From Bradyrhizobium sp. Ghvi (lineage in GTDB: Bacteria > Pseudomonadota > Alphaproteobacteria > Rhizobiales > Xanthobacteraceae), in the NCBI RefSeq assembly GCF_900115265.1, contig NZ_FOVU01000005.1, positions 620,001-684,000 on the forward strand: a stretch of 64,000 nt of DNA, in the 5' to 3' direction. This document shows, piece by piece, positions 62,516 to 64,000 of this stretch. The stretch's first letter is position 1. Every line of letters begins with the position of its first letter. A program made the position numbers and the translations under genes. The notes under the pieces were generated by a model. The model made no database searches, had not been told where the DNA came from, and saw nothing but the letters and a program-made list of their open reading frames with translations.

Positions 62516-63625
62516 ATGACGCTATGGTTCGTGTTCGCGCTGATGACGGTCGCGGCGATATTCGCCGTGCTCTGGCCGCTCGGCCGTGGCGGGCGCGACC
62601 AAAATCAAGGCAGCGAGGTCACGGTCTACAAGGATCAGCTCGCCGAGATCGAGCATGATCTCGCGGCAGGCCTGATCGCGCGACCTGAAGCCGAGGCGGC
62701 GCGCGTCGAGATCAGCCGCAGACTGCTCGCCGCTGATAGCAGCGAGTCCGCCCTTGCGCCGACATCCAATCTCAAATGGCGCCGCGGGGCGGCCGTGCTG
62801 GCCTTGGTGGGCCTGCCGCTGGTCGCGGCTGCGATCTATGTTCCACTCGGCTCGCCCGCGCTTCACGACTTTCCGCTGGCGCAACGCGAGCCGGCCCGTC
62901 CCGGCATGGCGCAGTCGCTCGAGAACCTCGTCGCGCAGGTTCAGCAGCACCTGGAGAAAAATCCGACCGATGGCCGCGGCTGGAACGTGCTTGCACCGGT
63001 GCTGGAGCGGCTCGGCCGCTTCGACGAGGCTGTGCGCGCCTACCGCAATTCGATCACCTACAACGGCGAGAGCGCGGAGCGCCGCTCCGACCTTGGAGAG
63101 GTCATCGCGGCCGCTGCCGGCGGCGTGGTGACGGCGGACGCCAAGGCCGAGTTTGAACGTGCGCACGCGCTCAACGCCGACGACCCCAAGGCGAACTATT
63201 TCCTCGGGCTCGCCGCCGAGCAGGACGGCCGCAAGGATGAGGCGGCCAACATCTGGCGTGCGCTGCTGGCGAAGGCTCCGGCGGACGCGCCGTGGCGACC
63301 GCTGGTGCAGACCTCGCTCGCCCGGGTTGGCGGTGGCGGCACGATGCCGGCCCTCTCGGACGAGACGATCGCGGCCTCCAAGGAAATGAACGACGGCGAT
63401 CGCAACGCGATGATCCGCGGCATGGTCGAACGTCTCGCCACGCGGCTGAAGCAGAACGGCGACGATGTCGATGGTTGGCTGCGTCTGGTGCGTGCCTATC
63501 TGGTGATGGGCGATCGCGACAAGGCGCTTGGCGCCTCGACCGATGCTCGCCAGGCGGTCGCGAACAACGCCGAGCGGCTGCGCCAGCTCAACGAAGGCCT
63601 CAAGACTCTCGGGCTCGACGGATGA
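62516..63625 (+). CDS. ccmI: Cytochrome c biogenesis protein CcmI (CycH)
   Basis: 369 residues from the ATG at 62516 (MTLWFVFALMTVAAIFAVLW), the family start. Two membrane segments (about residues 2-20 and 92-112) are separated by a cytoplasmic leucine-zipper-like helix (VTVYKDQLAEIEHDLAAGLI). The periplasmic part carries TPR repeats (DGRGWNVLAPVLERLGRFDE, then DPKANYFLGLAAEQDGRKDE) that bind apocytochrome c. It delivers apocytochrome to the CcmF/CcmH haem lyase. ccmE follows after 38 bases, starting the usual rhizobial ccmIEFH (cycHJKL) operon. Confidence 0.93.
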   Translation: MTLWFVFALMTVAAIFAVLWPLGRGGRDQNQGSEVTVYKDQLAEIEHDLAAGLIARPEAEAARVEISRRLLAADSSESALAPTSNLKWRRGAAVLALVGLPLVAAAIYVPLGSPALHDFPLAQREPARPGMAQSLENLVAQVQQHLEKNPTDGRGWNVLAPVLERLGRFDEAVRAYRNSITYNGESAERRSDLGEVIAAAAGGVVTADAKAEFERAHALNADDPKANYFLGLAAEQDGRKDEAANIWRALLAKAPADAPWRPLVQTSLARVGGGGTMPALSDETIAASKEMNDGDRNAMIRGMVERLATRLKQNGDDVDGWLRLVRAYLVMGDRDKALGASTDARQAVANNAERLRQLNEGLKTLGLDG

Positions 63626-63663
63626 CAAGTCGCAGAACGGGCCGAGCGGAGAACGGATACGCC

Positions 63664-64000
63664 ATGACGCGCAAGCAGCGACGGATGACCATCATCGGCG
63701 GCTCGCTCGCCGTTCTCGCGCTCGCGGCCGCGCTGGTGCTCAATGCCTTGCGCGACTCGATCGTGTTCTTCTCCACCCCCACCATGGTGGCCGAAAAGCA
63801 CGTTCAGCCCGGCAAGCGCTTTCGCCTTGGCGGCCTGGTGCAACCGGGCTCGCTCCAGCGCGGCGACAATCTCGCCGTGACGTTTGAAGTTGCCGATGGC
63901 AGTGCGAAGCTGCCCGTCGCGTACAAGGGCATCCTGCCCGACCTATTCCGCGAAGGGCAGGGCGTCGTCGCCGAAGGTGCGCTCGATGCCAACGGCGTGT
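63664..64000 (+). CDS. ccmE: Cytochrome c maturation haem chaperone CcmE (3' end outside window)
   Basis: The first 112 codons are present. N-terminal basic stretch MTRKQRRMTIIGGSLAVLAL and one membrane segment precede the OB-fold domain: FFSTPTMVAEKHVQPGKRFR, then LGGLVQPGSLQRGDNLAVTF and YKGILPDLFREGQGVVAEG. The haem-binding His lies further on and is cut off by the window edge. CcmE receives haem from CcmC and passes it to the lyase. It belongs to the same operon as ccmI. Confidence 0.92.
   Translation, partial: MTRKQRRMTIIGGSLAVLALAAALVLNALRDSIVFFSTPTMVAEKHVQPGKRFRLGGLVQPGSLQRGDNLAVTFEVADGSAKLPVAYKGILPDLFREGQGVVAEGALDANGV

Overview
The window is GC-rich alphaproteobacterial chromosome and most resembles Bradyrhizobium or a close relative. 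Signs are a MucR/Ros regulator, DUF2336, DUF1491 and DUF5330 proteins, a DivJ/PleC-like kinase, an FeuP/FeuQ-like two-component pair, the ccmI-ccmE cytochrome c maturation start, abundant short palindromic intergenic repeats, and several TTGA-N6-TCAA (FNR/FixK-type) boxes. No rRNA, tRNA, CRISPR array or intact insertion sequence was seen. The organism assignment is inference from protein recognition, not from a search.

Layout. 1-11.5 kb: housekeeping genes (M20 peptidase, class II aldolase, GT-C glycosyltransferase, mucR, sufE, sensor kinase, peptidoglycan-binding protein). 11.7-17.4 kb: small proteins, a lipoprotein, then an apparent operon of an exported TPR-CHAT protein, an exported beta-sandwich-like protein and two zinc-ribbon proteins, the last running into a LysR remnant. 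17.3-19.9 kb: a decaying cassette (two LysR pseudogenes, a frameshifted ATC-hydrolase-like gene, an intact RidA). 19.9-25.5 kb: copper/heavy-metal efflux locus (Met/Cys-rich protein, FixH-like protein, CusB, CusA) behind a FixK-type box. 25.6-27.4 kb: methyltransferase, two tandem short genes with double-glycine leaders (candidate bacteriocin-like peptides), and small stress-type proteins. 28.3-35.3 kb: MFS permease, Crp-like regulator, carbohydrate-type ABC importer. 35.4-42.4 kb: repeats and gene fragments, DUF1254/DUF1214 proteins, PBP1A. 42.7-49.3 kb: YcgN, DHA2 efflux pump, GAF histidine kinase, ThDP enzyme.

49.4-55.9 kb looks like a low-oxygen island: a P-type ATPase, a small protein, a beta-CASP metallo-beta-lactamase protein, a truncated PRPP synthetase and a type-2 thymidine (AMP) phosphorylase-like enzyme. 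Two good FixK-type boxes and one imperfect box lie in its intergenic gaps. 55.9-64 kb: Flp pilin, Ku, the two-component pair, conserved hypothetical proteins, and ccmI-ccmE cut by the window edge.

The most interesting items are the tandem GG-leader peptides at 26.4-26.8 kb, the exported TPR-CHAT operon at 12.8-17.4 kb, and the FixK-box-associated nucleotide/cation island with its truncated prs. Start codons were chosen by eye from homologous N-termini and Shine-Dalgarno sequences.
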